Below are positions 10,206 to 22,870 of a DNA stretch of 64,000 nt, piece by piece. Both the position numbers and the translations under genes were made by a program. Below the pieces are notes generated by a model. It made no database searches, was not told where the DNA came from, and worked only from the letters and a program-made list of their open reading frames with translations. The stretch's first letter is position 1. Each line of letters opens with the position of its first letter. This DNA comes from Sciurus carolinensis (lineage: Eukaryota > Chordata > Mammalia > Rodentia > Sciuridae). The stretch spans positions 132,997,035 to 133,061,034 of the forward strand of contig NC_062222.1 in NCBI RefSeq assembly GCF_902686445.1, given 5' to 3'.

Positions 10206-11160
10206 GATACCATGTACCTGGTATATGGACACAAGTTCTTATATAGATAGAACAAAACAATACACAGGTGTGCCCACATACACATAACAGGCAGGAACCA
10301 GAAACCTTGTATCACTTCATGGGTAGATCTCCACAGGTAAGAGGCAATGCTCCAGATGTTTATTAAAACTTCTATTAGATTTAAACTATTAGAAATTAAA
10401 ATAGAGCTTATCAGACTTTTACCTTATGACTTAAAAATAAGGTAGGCCTGTGCAGTTGGAAATGCTAGGTGTAAAATCCAACAGCAATGGTATACACTGA
10501 AATCAAAGGTTCAGGGGGCCAAGCATTGGTCTTTAATGGCTATCATATTTATTCTCCAAATCACCATGTCTATGTCCTTCTTAGGATATTGTAAGAGGAA
10601 ATTTTTCCAATGCATTTGAAAGCTAACCCTTGAAAACTGGCCCCTAAACAAAGACAGAGTACAAAATCTCTATAGTTAGATAAAATAAGATTGATCAGAA
10701 AAATACATTCATTCAGGCAAACAGGATCAAATGTGAATTCGCCATAAACCATTAGCTCAAAAATATAGAATTATAAAAAAAGTTCTGAAAAAAATGACAT
10801 GGCCATTAATTACTGCTGTAAAGGAGCATGCAGAACATCTTCATCAGACCAAAGTGTACTTTTTGGCTCAGTTTAGAATGAACTAATGAGAGAACCCTGA
10901 AATTCTTAGAAAAGATTCTCAAGGTAAAGAAGAACTGAGCATTCTCTTTTCCCTCCCTGTGCTGCAGTGTTTAGGGAGGAACTTGCTAAGAAATTAGGGT
11001 AGTAAGATAGTCAGCCATTTAATTCCTACAATTGGCTTGGATTTAAAAGTGAAAGCATAAAATCAAATCCTAAAAGCCCTGTGGACCTCCACAATTTGTA
11101 TTTGCAATACAAGCCTTGGTTAGGTAGAGGCTAAGTAAGGGAAGTTGCTCTTTTGAGCAA
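10206..11160. other. Unassigned sequence
   Basis: No gene, recognisable repeat or RNA was seen. The composition is ordinary AT-rich sequence. Confidence 0.45.
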
Positions 11161-12360
11161 AACCTCATGCAAAGGGCATTTTAAATATTTTTTTTTCCTT
11201 TCCCCATGTGGTATTCAGGCAAGGTAGGATGCAGAAAATATGTCTGTGCGTCAAACTTATCACATAGGTTTCAGTATGGAGCTAGTTGTGAACCTGCCAT
11301 ACTGTTGAGAGCGAAGCTCCGCTCTGAGCGTGAGAAAACCACTCAGGCACCTGCACCAGAGACACTGTCCCTTTGCCAGAGACGTCTCTCCATGAGCTTC
11401 CGAAGGTCCAGCACACCATTGCTCACCGCATGGCTCCGCCCATTCTCATGCTGGCTCAACCGGCAGATGTCCTTATACAACCCATGTCACAGACCGGGGA
11501 GAAGTCAGGCTTAGGGCCGTAACTGACCTTCGGCTACCACTGTAGACTTCCAAATGTGAAGACCCACGAAGTAAACCTATGATGGGATACATCTCTCTGT
11601 GCTGTGGGCTACAGGAATCTCCAGAGGGTAAGGAGGACATCTAGTGATCTTTAAATGCTACACGCGCTTTTCCCGGAGGAGGAGTCTACTGGAGGGGTGA
11701 ATTGAAAATGGCTCCCTTTTGCAGTCAAAGAAATTGCAGAGCACATTGGAACATGGAAGCTGCAGGGAGAATCCCCGCAGGCTTGGAAAGGCTTACTGTG
11801 TAGACCCAAGGAATTTCTTCATGAACCACTCCATGTAAAATGTCCCTCTCTTAATGGCTAGTGCGGGAGGGGATACTCAGGAAAAGCGAGCATGGGTATG
11901 CAGTATGGCCACCCAGTGGCATATGTCATTGGGGCTTTCACTCAAGGCCACTTGGTAGACTGGTTGCCACAGGATACCCCACGGGGAGCAGTTGGGAGAG
12001 GAGTTGGGAGAAGAAACCTTTGGGGTTCACCTGGGACTGGCCCCACCCAGATCCTCCCCGTTGTTGCAAATCTTTGTTCTTCTCCATGAATCCAAAGGTG
12101 GACCGGAATGAGAGAGCTGCATCCTCATGCCAAATGCGTGCCGACCCTGGATAGGATAGTGAGAGACGGCAGAACCCAACGTGCCTGGACCACAGGACAG
12201 GTGACTGGGACTGCCGTGGACTTGGATACTTTCACAGAGTCCCGTAGAATGGCAGCTAGGACTAACTGCATTTAACTAGCTGATGGGTGCCAATTATTAT
12301 CCTGAGAAAGAAAGAGATAAAAAGACACACCTGAGAAACATGAGGGGTGCATGTGAAGGA
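11161..12360. other. Unassigned GC-richer block next to the LTR
   Basis: This block is clearly richer in G+C than its surroundings and contains short open stretches on both strands, the longest about 100 codons (11206-11514, +). None resembles a known protein family that I recognise. Because it lies immediately downstream of the minus-strand LTR and its primer-binding-site-like sequence, it could be decayed ERV leader or internal sequence, or an unrelated low-copy repeat. No function is assigned. Confidence 0.35.
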
Positions 12361-12394
12361 GCTTACCTTGGTGACGATCTTGGTGGGACCTCCG
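12361..12394 (-). promoter_or_regulatory. Putative ERV primer-binding site and splice donor
   Basis: Reading the minus strand away from the LTR, an 18-base sequence resembling a tRNA primer-binding site (CGGAGGTCCCACCAAGAT, 12377-12394) follows the LTR end. After it comes a splice-donor-like AAGGTAAGC (complement of 12361-12369). This order (LTR, primer site, donor) is that of simple retroviruses. The primer tRNA cannot be named with confidence. Confidence 0.35.
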
Positions 12395-12395
12395 G

Positions 12396-12990
12396 AAGGG
12401 ATACCAATGATGAAAATCAGGGCCGAGAACCATTTCCCTGATATGAAGATTAAACACCAGAGAAATGCAGAGGCAAGAGTAGAAAGCAAGTTTTATTTAA
12501 GGGATAGAACAGAGATAGACTTCTCCAAAGAGAAGGGGTTCCAGAGCTGGGTGTCCGAGGAAGTGGGGGTGTCCTGCCCCTTTCAAACATTTCAGATTTT
12601 GTTTGTTCTCATGCTCTCTCCTCCCTCCATCCTGCCTATGTGACTAGTGGGCCAAAGTGGGGAGTGATTCAAGGACGGGAAGAAAGCTGCCCAGGGGTAC
12701 AGACAGGAAGGGAGCGACTCAGGGGCATTCGGTAACAAATCCTACAACTCCATGCAGGGAGGAGCAATTTCCAGCAGGTATTCTTGACAACAGGTTGGTA
12801 GAGAAGGAGAATTGCTCTGGAGGTATCGACATTTTATTTCCTCCTGAATCAGCCCCCATCTTCTGCCCGGGTGCGTCATTATGTACACCAACTATCCTTG
12901 TGCCCTCGGCTTCAATGCCATTCCATTTCCTGGAATCATGAAGCCCAGGGACAGTAGCTGCCCAGGTGGGTGGTTTTGAATTTGCTCTGG
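12396..12990 (-). mobile_element. Probable ERV LTR (class I-like)
   Basis: On the minus strand a polyadenylation signal is embedded in CCTTAAATAAAACTTGCTTT (around 12483-12502). A pyrimidine-rich stretch and GTGTTTAATCTTCATATCA follow, a typical R/U5 layout. The 3' boundary is placed just before the primer-site-like sequence. The 5' boundary near 12990 is a guess from composition. No intact internal retroviral gene was seen next to it, so it is a solo or heavily deleted provirus. Confidence 0.5.
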
Positions 12991-13398
12991 AACTCACCAT
13001 GAAGGGCAGCCTTTAACTTGCTCTCTCAGGTTTTCCAGGTTTGTCAGCACCTGGTTCCCTGCATGAAACCCTTCCTTGGTAAATGCTTCTGTGGTTTCTG
13101 TTTCCTGTACTGAAATCATGCATCTTCTCAGGTAAGATACCTATATTTTTTACTGGGTCCTTCTGGAGGCAATTCCTTCATGCACTTTCAACCAAGAGAC
13201 CAGCTACCTAAGTATATTGAGAATCAATAACATATTTGGTACTTTCTTAAGATTAGTTTAGTTGCTATTTAACTTGATACCATGAGAACTTGAAACCTTC
13301 TTCACTAAATACAGAACCATGTATAAGAAAATAAAGAAAAAACACAGAGGATGTTCTCCTGTGCCCTTGGGTAAAGTACACTCATAATAACCCCTTGG
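12991..13398. other. Unassigned sequence
   Basis: No gene or repeat was recognised. Confidence 0.4.
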
Positions 13399-13725
13399 AT
13401 TTATACAGCATATTATATTTTACGAAGCATTTACAATATCTCATTCAATGCACACAACAGACCTCCGAGGTATGCATGGCAATAATTATTGTCACATTCT
13501 ATGCCCCTAAAAACAAAGACCTTCAGGAACACAGGGCCATGCTATTTTCTGTGCGGATACATCTTTGCACCTGGCTGTTCCTAGCGCAGAGGAAGCACAT
13601 AATAAAAGCTGAATAAATTAATGTACCAGAAAACTACATTCAGAGGTTAGGTATTTTACCACAGTCAAAAGAGTAAGTAGTGAAACCAGGAGTGTAGGTC
13701 TGAGCCCTTTGCTCCATGTGATTAT
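13399..13725 (-). mobile_element. MIR fragment, apparently split by an L2-like 3' end
   Basis: The left part (13399-13505) reads like the complement of the 3' half of MIR (ATTTACAATATCTCATTCAATGC, then ACAACAGACCTCCGAGGTATG). The right part (13640-13725) continues the MIR complement (CAGAGGTTAGGTATTTTACC...AGAGTAAGTAGTG). Between them, GGCTGTTCCTAGCG...CACATAATAAA resembles an L2 3' end. These are ancient, highly diverged mammalian repeats, so the boundaries are approximate. Confidence 0.55.
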
Positions 13726-13804
13726 ATAAAAGAAATCCTATTATTTACATTCACAATTCTGCAAGAGCTGTTGTAGGACCAGGTCCAATGAACCTGTTAA
13801 AAGT

Positions 13805-13885
13805 CAACAGACTTAAACCAAGTCCTAAATCTGTCACTTACTAGCTTGTGACAATTTCAGTGAGCCTCAGTTTCTACATGAAAGA
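13805..13885 (+). mobile_element. MIR fragment
   Basis: The sequence AATCTGTCACTTACTAGCTTG...GAGCCTCAGTTTCTACAT matches the central core of the tRNA-derived MIR SINE in sense orientation. It is short and diverged. Confidence 0.65.
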
Positions 13886-14717
13886 AATGAACATGTCAGT
13901 AGCTCCTTCTTGGAGGGTTTTTTTTTTTTTTTTTTCCTTCTGCACCTTTGCACATGTATGGACAAGGTCATAGTTGGCCACATGATCTTGCCATACTTAC
14001 AGTTGCATTTTTGAAAAATCAAAGATATGTAACATAGATTCCAATGAGCTTGGTGCTGGCATTCTTCCAAAGCCTTCATTTACTGTTTATAATTTATAGA
14101 GAGCATATACCGCCCACAGCATTTTGAGGCTTATGCAAATGTAATCTAAATGTATCTCACAGAGGTTGCTATCTCCCACATGTCTGTCTTGCTTAGCAGG
14201 AAAATTCACTCTTATTTGCCAAGCTCAAGTGAGAACCTTCTCTGAACCCCATCTGCGTTGCAGGGGAAAGTGAACTATATCTCAAGTGATGTGGCTTTAT
14301 TCTGTCCTACAAGAGATCTGTTTGGAATTTCCAAAATTCAAATGCCTTATGGGATGTAGTCTTCATTCCCTATAAAATGAATAAGTTGGAGTTCATCTCT
14401 AAGTTTTTATCCTACTCTAAGAGTCTTGGATTTGGTTTTGTGTGTGAATGTGCGTGTGCCTGTGTTATCCTGTATCTTCTTTGTTTGTTATTTTGAGGAC
14501 TATTTTCTGAAGATCTGCAAAATTTATTCATTTGGCAATCGCAACTTTTATACAAGTCTTACAGTAAAGCAAAAAGTCACTGAAAAAGGAACTGGAAATA
14601 TCCTCTGAAAATCACTGAAATAGATGAGCAGCACTTTGCAAAGATGCACACAGGTTTTAGGCCTCGTTTGTCCTCTGAAGTTTTAAACTTCTAAATCATA
14701 ATCTGAAAACAATCCCT
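13886..14717. other. Unassigned sequence
   Basis: Apart from a T18-like homopolymer near 13918-13936, nothing was recognised. Confidence 0.4.
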
Positions 14718-14950
14718 GGCCAGGCTCAGTAGCACACACCTGTTATTCCAGTTAATAGGAAGTTTAAGGCAGGAGGATAGCAAGTTCAAGGCCAGCCTCA
14801 GGAACTTAATGAGGCCCTAAACAACTTAGAGAGACCCTGCCTCAAAATTAAAAAGAGAAAATAAGAAAGAACTGGGATGTGGCTCATTGGTAAGAAGTCA
14901 TTGAATTCAATCCCCAGTACAAATATATATATATATATATATATATATCT
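14718..14950 (+). mobile_element. B1+ID composite SINE (B1-dID/MEN type) with (TA)n tail
   Basis: The left half is 7SL-derived B1/Alu-like (GGCCAGGCTCAGTAGCACAC, AAGGCAGGAGGATAGCAAGTTC). The right half is an ID-like tRNA-derived unit (GGGATGTGGCTCATTGGTAA ... AATTCAATCCCCAGTAC). A pure (TA)n run at 14923-14948 replaces the A-tail. Such dimeric SINEs are known from squirrels and a few related rodent families, which supports the Sciuridae assignment. Confidence 0.85.
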
Positions 14951-17501
14951 GGGAGGACTTTGTAAGATGATAAAGGAAAAAACTGATCTAGTTTTATAGA
15001 CTCAGTTATAAACAACAATCACTAGAGCCTGAATAAACGTGTAAATAGGAATTTCTAAGAATGTCAAAGTCAGTGGTGTTTTTGTTTTATTATTCTCATA
15101 TTTCACATTTCAGCTTTTTTTCTTTTTTAACTTGGGAGACATTTCAAGAAATGCTGCATGCTGAGTTCCTCATTTTCCTCTTTTCCCAGGATTCCATCCA
15201 AACTCCTCCCTGGATGGGGGGAGGGCCAAGTGGCACCAGGGTGTGGAGGAGGGGCGGACGCCCTGACCTCAGCACAGAACAATCCTGGGTGGCCCCTCTG
15301 GCATTCCCAAGTCCTGCAGGCCTCACACTGTTTTCTGGTCACTAGATACAGGTTGACTTTTCAGTAGTATTTGTGCTGATCTCAAGGACCCTGAAAGGTC
15401 ACAGATTCCTTCTCCCAGGGAATCCTTATACATACAGGCAAGGATTAATAGGATGTTAACTATTATTAACACTATGTTATCTTATTTAGCATATTTAGTA
15501 TATTGTCCCGTATCATCTTATAGGACTTCCTTTGATTTGTGCTTCTTTCTTCTGAAACCTCTGTATTTGCATATATATTTGGTGTAGGGGATAGGACAGG
15601 GAAGTCTGGGGGAGTCCTGAAGGATGGCCTTTACACACAGCAAGTAAAGCCATATTGTGATTTAGAAGGATTTCAATAGGAAGGAAAGAATTACTGAATT
15701 AATAAAGAACCAAGCCAGCAAAAAGTTAGAGTAATGTTAATTCACTCAACAAAGGGATTTATGTTGAGATTCGTGAGTTCAGCATCTTTCACCTAACTTT
15801 CAAGTTTCCAAGATGTATTTTTAACTTAAAACATAATAACATTTTTTTTTCTAATTTCCTTTTTCTCTTTATTCATTTTCCTTTTGAGAGGTCAACTGGT
15901 TGACAATCAGCAATTTTTTTGTGTGTGTGTGACCCAACCTGAGAGAATGTCATTCAGAATTCTATGAAAAAATAATAATCCTAGTATTTTATTTTTAAAT
16001 GAAGTCTTGCTCATGAATCCTCTATATAAGATAGGTGAAGTAAGCTGTGCTTCTATATTGAATAGAGGATGAGTGAGAATGAGTTCTGGAAACGGAATTG
16101 CTCCTCCTATGTCCCCTTGCCTTACCCCCAGGAGTACCGTGGAAGACCACTCTGTGGAGGTGTATACGAGGACCCTGGGGCTGAGGAAGCTTTGCTCTGG
16201 AACTCTGTATTCAGCTCAGCCACCGGATCTTCAGAGGCCAGTCCTTATTGCAAGATTGTTCCTTTGTACAAACTGATGAGTTCACCAGGAGATGCCTGGG
16301 GTTCTTTTAAGCGTCTTAATGTTGTGATGTTTTAAAGGCAGTCCCATGATTGTAAGAAAATAGTGTCCTGTTAGTGACTATGCCTTTCTTCTGATAGATT
16401 ACCTCTCAATAATTCTCCTTAGCTTAATTTGATGAATGCAAAGTTGCAAGAACATCCAACTTCTGCAGAACTAATTTCAAACCCAAGTGCATGGACTTGG
16501 TTCCATCTGGGCCTAGAGACTTCCTGGATTAAGGAATGTTTCTTTCTTCTGCAATGTGGAGAAAAGCCAAAGGGAGGGATCATTAAATATTTCTTCTAGT
16601 TCTCCAGTTTGACCACACTGCCTGCCTTTGCCTCACCTGTGGAAAGCCCTCCCCTTCCACCAGGAGGAATCCCTGAACTTTTCACTTTGCTCTTTATTCT
16701 CATAAAACAATAGGTGATCGGTGCATGTTTTGATCCTACTTCATGAAAATCCTTAACATCAATTATTGAAATGGCTTTCTGTAAAAAGTAAGAAAAAAAA
16801 AAACCCTCTTTTTACTTTAATTTTTCACACTATATTTGGCAAGTAAAAACATGTTTTCTAGGAGGAAAAGTTTCATGTCACTGATTTCAAATTATATGTG
16901 GACCCAGTTAAAGCTGTAATTTTTTTCCCCATAGACAGATTTCGAGTTGGGGGGTTGGGAGGGGATGCCTTTATAATGAATAATGTGTGCCTAAGATTCA
17001 TTTCCAATCCTGGACTTGTAAACATTCATTTGTGCAAATGCATATTTTTCCATACAGAGAATGCATATTATAAGAGTGGTTCTGGTCTATCAGTTACAGC
17101 AAATTCATGTTCTGAAAATCCCCTAAATACCCAATTTTCTGGCAACAGGGACTATCTTATTAAAAAGTCATTTTAGTTTACTGAGTATTGCTAGAAAAAT
17201 AACGACTATTAAATAATCAGCTTTCTGCTTATTGGAGAAGTCTTTTCAAGAGCATAATTGATAGAAGGGAAGAGTTAGTACATGCCCCATGAATCTCACC
17301 ATGCCCTTCTAGCTGCGTGGACTTCAGCTTTGTCAAAGCCCAGCCTGTTCATTCAGTGAATCACAATCAGAAAGAACTCAGTTAGATCTTGACTGTCTCT
17401 GTGCATACCAGGCTGACATCTGAATCTGACGTTTCTTATATTCTTTGAATATTATTAATATTGTAATTATGTTTGTGAAAAGTCACTGAAATTTTCATTT
17501 C
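14951..17501. other. Unassigned 2.5 kb
   Basis: Short frames (for example around 15061-15345 and 16069-16335) look incidental: they have no recognisable family, no retrocopy signature and no flanking splice pattern that I could support. No repeat was recognised except small A/T runs. It may be single-copy intergenic or intronic DNA. Confidence 0.4.
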
Positions 17502-17703
17502 ATTTTTTAAAAAAATTTTGGTACCAGCGATTGAACTCAGTGGCACTTGACTGAGTCACATCTCCAACCCTATTTTGTATTTATTAGGGTCTCACTGAGT
17601 CGCCTAACACCTTGCTTTTGCTGAGACTGGTTTTGAACTCATGATCCTCCTTCCTTAACTTCCTGAGCCGCTAGGATTACAGGCACATGTCACCACATCT
17701 GGC
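17502..17703 (-). mobile_element. B1+ID composite SINE
   Basis: In reverse orientation it has a T-rich head (the A-tail), the ID-derived unit complement (GTACCAGCGATTGAACTCAG ... GACTGAGTCACATCTCC), then the B1 complement (GGTCTCACTGAGTCGCCTAA ... CTAGGATTACAGGCACATG). It is diverged, so an old copy. Confidence 0.82.
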
Positions 17704-18371
17704 AATCATTTAATCTGTTTTTTCTTTTTTTTTTTTTTTAACATAATCTATTCATACTTGGAAAAATCAAAATTATAAGGAAGTATGTAAATAAATATGA
17801 GCATGTAGTAAACAAGTATATAATGCCTTACTATCAATGCTCCCCAACACCTTACATTTTCACTAACTAAATATTAAAAATTTTTCCATCAAGTACATAA
17901 CCATGCCTTAGTTTATATTATATCGTATATATACACTATGATTTAGTAAATATACCCCATCTATGAAATTGGTGGTGCTTTCCACTCCTTTTTTAAGTTA
18001 AAGTAATGCTTCAATAAATAATATTGTATATCATATGGCAGTTCACATATGTGAACATATGCATGCAGAATAATTTCTAGAAATAGAACTATTAATTTAA
18101 AAAGGGTTGTTCATGTGAGTTTCATCTACTTTCCAACTTGCACTCCATAGTCTTCACATAATTTCTATTCTTCACAACACTGAAAAAGAAAATTCACATT
18201 TCCCCCATGACCAACAGTGTACTTTTCAACTTTTTGATTTTTGCTGATCTGAAAAGTGAGAAAACTAGCATCTCAGTGTAGTTTGAATTTGTATTTATCT
18301 TATTTGTAACTGAAGTTAACATTTTTTAAATTAATTGTCAATTGGCATTTTAAAATGTTGAAGATACACTA

Positions 18372-18478
18372 GTGTTTTGTTTTGTTTTGGTTTGGTCTGG
18401 TTTGGTTTTCTGGTGCTGGGAATCAAATCCAGGCTTCCTACATGCTCAACAAGTGTTCTACCACTGAGCTAAACCAAC
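18372..18478 (-). mobile_element. ID-like SINE inserted in the L1M
   Basis: A (TTTTG)n-rich head is followed by GGTGCTGGGAATCAAATCCA and GTTCTACCACTGAGCTAAAC, the complement of a tRNA-like B box and A box. Only the tRNA-derived unit is present; no B1 half was seen. Confidence 0.75.
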
Positions 18479-19306
18479 AGGCTCAGCAGCATTTCTTTAA
18501 ATTAATGAAACTTCTAGATATATCCTTTCTGTATTTTTCTTTTGGGTTGTTATATTTTTTATATACTTGATCAAAACTTTTGTATACCATGGAAATTAGC
18601 TATTTCCATGTGATATGAATTACAACTATTTAACATATCACATCTACCATATCATTTGCAAACATTGGATGTTGTTTTGTGGAAATTGGAATCCTTAGTG
18701 ACATTTACATTTTGAGAAGGGCCTATTTATTCAGAAGTTATATGATAATTCTTCCATTTGTATCTTTGATTGTTTTTCAACTATTTTAGACTTCTTCCAT
18801 TTGGAATATTTTCTGGTTAAAACTTCAAGTGTGAACACAATTGTTTTTATTTCTTTCTGAAAGTATCCAGTAGTGTTAAGGTATTTGATAGAGAGTCAAC
18901 ACTCACCCAGTTATTTTAGACTTTAGTAGTGTCCTAATGAAATTTCTGAATGGAAATTGGTCTCTTTCTAGCTTTTCTGTTCAATCATTTAATGTTGCTT
19001 AACTTCCAGAGGAGGTTCAATGTTGTTTTAATAATGATGGGGGCTTCCTGACAAGTTTAGTACCTGGAGGGACAGTCTGTACTGTACCTGATGTGATGTG
19101 TGTTTTTTAATATATTCCTCATTAATTTGTTTGTCAGCAAAGACAAAAAAGAAGTTCAGAATGATGTTGTCCAATTAAAGTAAAAAGATGCAAATATTTA
19201 AAAAATCAATTTTTCAGCATTTTATGTGCAAAATACTACATTTAAAGTTTAACTTGTAAAAGTCTGATTTATTTATAATGTTTTATGTTATTATACACAA
19301 TTATAA

Positions 19307-19492
19307 TTTTTTTTTAGCACTGGGTTCTGAATGCAGGGGCATTCTACCACTGAACCACATCCCCAACCCATTTTACTTTTTATTTTCAGAGAGGTTCTCA
19401 CTAGTTTGTTCATGTTGTCCTTGAACTTGAGATCCTCTTCCTTCAGACTCCTAAGTCACTGGGATTACAGGTATAGCCACCACGCCTGCCAA
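19307..19492 (-). mobile_element. B1+ID composite SINE inserted in the L1M
   Basis: A T9 head, then the ID-derived complement (AGCACTGGGTTCTGAATGCA, ATTCTACCACTGAACCACAT), then the B1 complement (GTTCATGTTGTCCTTGAACT, TCACTGGGATTACAGGTATA). Confidence 0.83.
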
Positions 19493-20060
19493 AATGATAC
19501 TATCTTTTTATTGTTTTCACCCAAGTGTACCGTCTTGAGCCCTCTAACCTGCTGAATTCTCTGAATCATTTTACCTCTCAGCAGTGGTAATTTAACTTTC
19601 CTACTTTTCTACTTACCACTAATTTCCCACATCTGTCTATATCTATGTATGCTCAGAAATCTGATATTTAAGGGAGAACCCTAATTCCTGATTTTAGTAA
19701 GGTTGTTTCTGTTATTTTCCCTATTTGTATGTTTGAGGCTAAGATTAATGTATTTTTTATTATATTAAGAATACCTGTATTACTATTTTATTTTTAATTA
19801 ATCATAGATGTTAAATTTTATCAAAGGCCACTTTAGTAGCTATAGCTTTAATCATATTTTTCTGATTCTAGTTATATGACTATTTTTAATCATTGCTTAA
19901 TTTTAAATAATTCATATTATCCTGAATATTATGTAAGATTATCTACTATTTACAATATGCTGCTAAAGCCTGCTTGCTGAAATTGTATTTATAAATTTTG
20001 CATCAAATTATTTCTTATTTAATTAAGTTTTTCTTATCTGTTTCCTCCTATTTCTATAAA

Positions 20061-22431
20061 AGTTCAGATTTGTTTTTCTCCTCTGTTTTTTGCTAAAGCC
20101 TCAGCACCTAGAACTATGTCCAGCACATTGTAATTGAACAAAACTAAGTTGAGATTTATTCATTAAAGAAATCAAGACATTTCTGTGTTGGCCTTCTTTT
20201 TGTTGGAGTTTAGCTTCAAGCTAAGTGCACTTCATAGAAAGCTCTGAAAGAATTTGAATAATATTATCTGTGATTTAAAGCTCTACTTAGGTTAAATTAG
20301 TTGGAAAGTTTATCTTGGAATGACAAATGTCATGCAGCAGATGTTTGGCTGGGTTCAGACCCAGTTAGTTCCATTTAATGTTTAAAAACAGATTTCTATT
20401 TTATCATAGGTTATATTCTGTTTTTACATGAATTTTTAAAATCCCCATGTAATAATGAGCCATATTTTTAGATCCCTCCACTTACAGATCTAAAATAAGA
20501 TTATTTTGGCTATTTGCTATTTTGTATATGAGGAGTTTTCCTACCTATTATCAAATCATCTGTTTGTCTATCCACCTATCTATTTATCTAGCACACATAA
20601 CCTATCTGCAAGGCATCTACCAGGCATAAGAATAGAAATAAATTCAGTAATCAACTATTTCCAATAACAATATAGCATCTTATTTTTCTAATTTTTGTAA
20701 TTTATGAGAATCGGATCATATCATTTGTGGTCAATATTTAGGCTCAATATTTTTTCTGCTTTCCCACTTGTGATTGTATGTTGTAATTCATTCATTTTTA
20801 TTACTGTACAATATTTCACACATTAAATTATTGGTTGTCTTCTAATAGTATGAGCAATACTCATATAAACATTTTGCCCTTGTCTTCTGAATCTCAAAAA
20901 TCATTTTCAAGATACTTATATAACTGAGACAGCTGGTTGTGTTATTCATGGTCTCAACTTCATGTGTAACTCTCAGGTAATTTTCAAAGCACTTGCATTA
21001 ATTTATAGTCTCACAAACAGTGTACTGGGGTTCAAGTCAATATTTACAACTGATAGTTGGTATTATCAGACTTCCTAATTTTTGCCAGTCTTATGTTTTG
21101 AAAGGATATCTGATTGTGTTCTTGAGCTACCCCTAGATAGCAATAAAACAGAACATATTTCACATGCTTTTTTTGTTTGTGTATGTTTATTATCCATTTG
21201 TCTCTCCTTTCTTATCCCATTAAGAGCAACTACTAATTTGATTCCTTTAGTTGTTACAGTATTTTTCAGTCTTTCTATGTTTTCTTGTGACAGTTCTGGT
21301 AAATTGCATTCTAGTAAATTATAATTTCTGAATTTTCTTCTGAGTTTCAATACTTTGGCATACAGTCATGCATGGATCATTTTAATTTTCATATTTTATT
21401 TGCTCTGTCACTATTTATGTTTCATTCCTAATATCTCTCATTCGTTTTTATTGAATCTCACCATGGGCCATTTATTTAACCATTTCTCTTTTCCAGAAGA
21501 TTTGCTTTGCTTCTGTTGGATCTTCCATGCTAACACCAACCAGAGGTCACTCCATGTCCCTGGAGGTCCCCAACTCAACCAAGAATCTCAGGTCCACCAA
21601 CCTGTCCACCAAGTGAAGATCATGTGCTCTTATGACTATCTGCTTTCCAGAAAATCCATTGTTGTCATCATTGTTTTATTTATTTAATGCTTAGGGTTTT
21701 CCTATAATTTCCCATGAACCAAACAGTACTCAGAAATCATATTTTTATAATTTTTTATGTTAAATATATGTGAATGTAGTGGTTTCCAGAGACAGCAGCC
21801 TAACATAATGTTACAAATCAACATTCCATGCATTCATTTCTAAGATTTATGAATACTTAAATTATGTGTTTCCTTTGTCATTATCACATAATTGAGTTTA
21901 GCTTCCTTATGAAATATGGATTTTTATTTAAAGTGAATTTAATTCATTCTTATTTTGATATATGTATTTGCTCAGATTTAGTTGTATGAGCATGTTATAT
22001 CTTGAATATCTATATATACACCATTTAAAGAATTCTTACAGATGAGGTCTTTATCTACTTTTTTAGTTGTTTATTTGACACTTTTGATGGTTGCCTCAAT
22101 AATTATAATTTGTATTTGACATCTTTGAATTTCTATTTCTCATTATATTAAAATCCTAGTTCTTAATCATTGTATCTGTGCTTCCTATTGACTAACTTGA
22201 ACAGTAGAAGGAATTCACACTTAAAAATTGGTAAACTTAAAAATTGGTAATAGGTGACTACTTAGCTATAAGGATTGACCATAAATAAATGTAATGAACA
22301 ATATTTTTAAGTTTCACTGAGAAATTCAGATACTGAAATTATAATATGCAAAATATTGAACAATTTTTATGCTGAATGAATAAAGAAATAATAAATTGGA
22401 AATCAAAAACTGAGTAAAGAAAAAGAGACCG
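20061..22431. other. AT-rich sequence with possible old L1M remnants
   Basis: From about 20680 to 21050 the complement resembles the C-terminal ORF2/3' region of an old L1 (ATTACTGTACAATATTTCACAC, then AACTTCATGTGTAACTCTC). The remainder (21050-22431) is AT-rich with no assignment. The frame at 21355-21687 (+) has no recognisable family and is not called a gene. Confidence 0.4.
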
Positions 22432-22870
22432 TCTGTTTTAGTCACCTTTTTCACTGCGGTGAATAAAAGACCTGACCAGAACAATTTTAGAGGAGGAAAA
22501 ATGTATTTCAGGACTCATGTTTTCAGAGGTCTCAATCCATAGACAGCTGATCCCATTCCTTGGGGCTCATGTTGAGCCACAACATGACAGAAGAGTGTGG
22601 CAGAGGGAAGCAACTCATATGATGGTCAGGAAGCAGAGAGAAAAGACTCCACTCTCCAGAAACAAAATATATACCCCAAAGGTATGCCCTCACTGACCCA
22701 CCTCCTCCAGCCACACCCTATCTGCCTTCATTTACCTTTCACTTAATCCCATCAGGAGATTATTTCACAGATTGGGTTAAGGCTCTCATAATCTAGCCAT
22801 TTCTCTTCTAAATCTTCTTGCAGTGTCTCACACATGAGCTTTTGGTAGACACCTAATACCTAAACCATGA
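22432..22870 (-). mobile_element. MaLR-type solo LTR
   Basis: On the minus strand it starts near TGGTTTAGGTATTAGGTGTC and continues through AGAGCCTTAACCCAATCTGT and the AGGTGGGTCAGTGAGGGCAT region. It ends with the complement of GTCACCTTTTTCACTGCGG. This is the layout of ERVL-MaLR LTRs. No internal region is attached. Confidence 0.75.

Larger units (their letters stand above)
17745..20060 (-). mobile_element. Ancient L1M, decayed ORF2 remnants
   Basis: The complement follows the order of L1 ORF2 from its C-terminal end at the left to the RT region at the right. Marks are TTGATTTTTGCTGATCTGA near 18232, the TTTGGGTTGTTATATTTTTT stretch near 18541, and AAATTTTATCAAAGGCC...CATCAAATTATTTC near 19812-20010. 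No frame remains open. It is interrupted by two SINEs (18372-18478, 19307-19492). The extent is approximate. Confidence 0.6.

Noticed and set aside
11861..12154. 97-codon plus-strand frame as a host gene
   Set aside because: It overlaps another frame (11892-12089), has no family resemblance, no splice or retrocopy signature, and lies next to LTR-like sequence.
15061..15345. Overlapping 60-94 codon frames on both strands
   Set aside because: A short GC-rich patch opens several frames at once; no motif, repeat or exon boundary supports coding.
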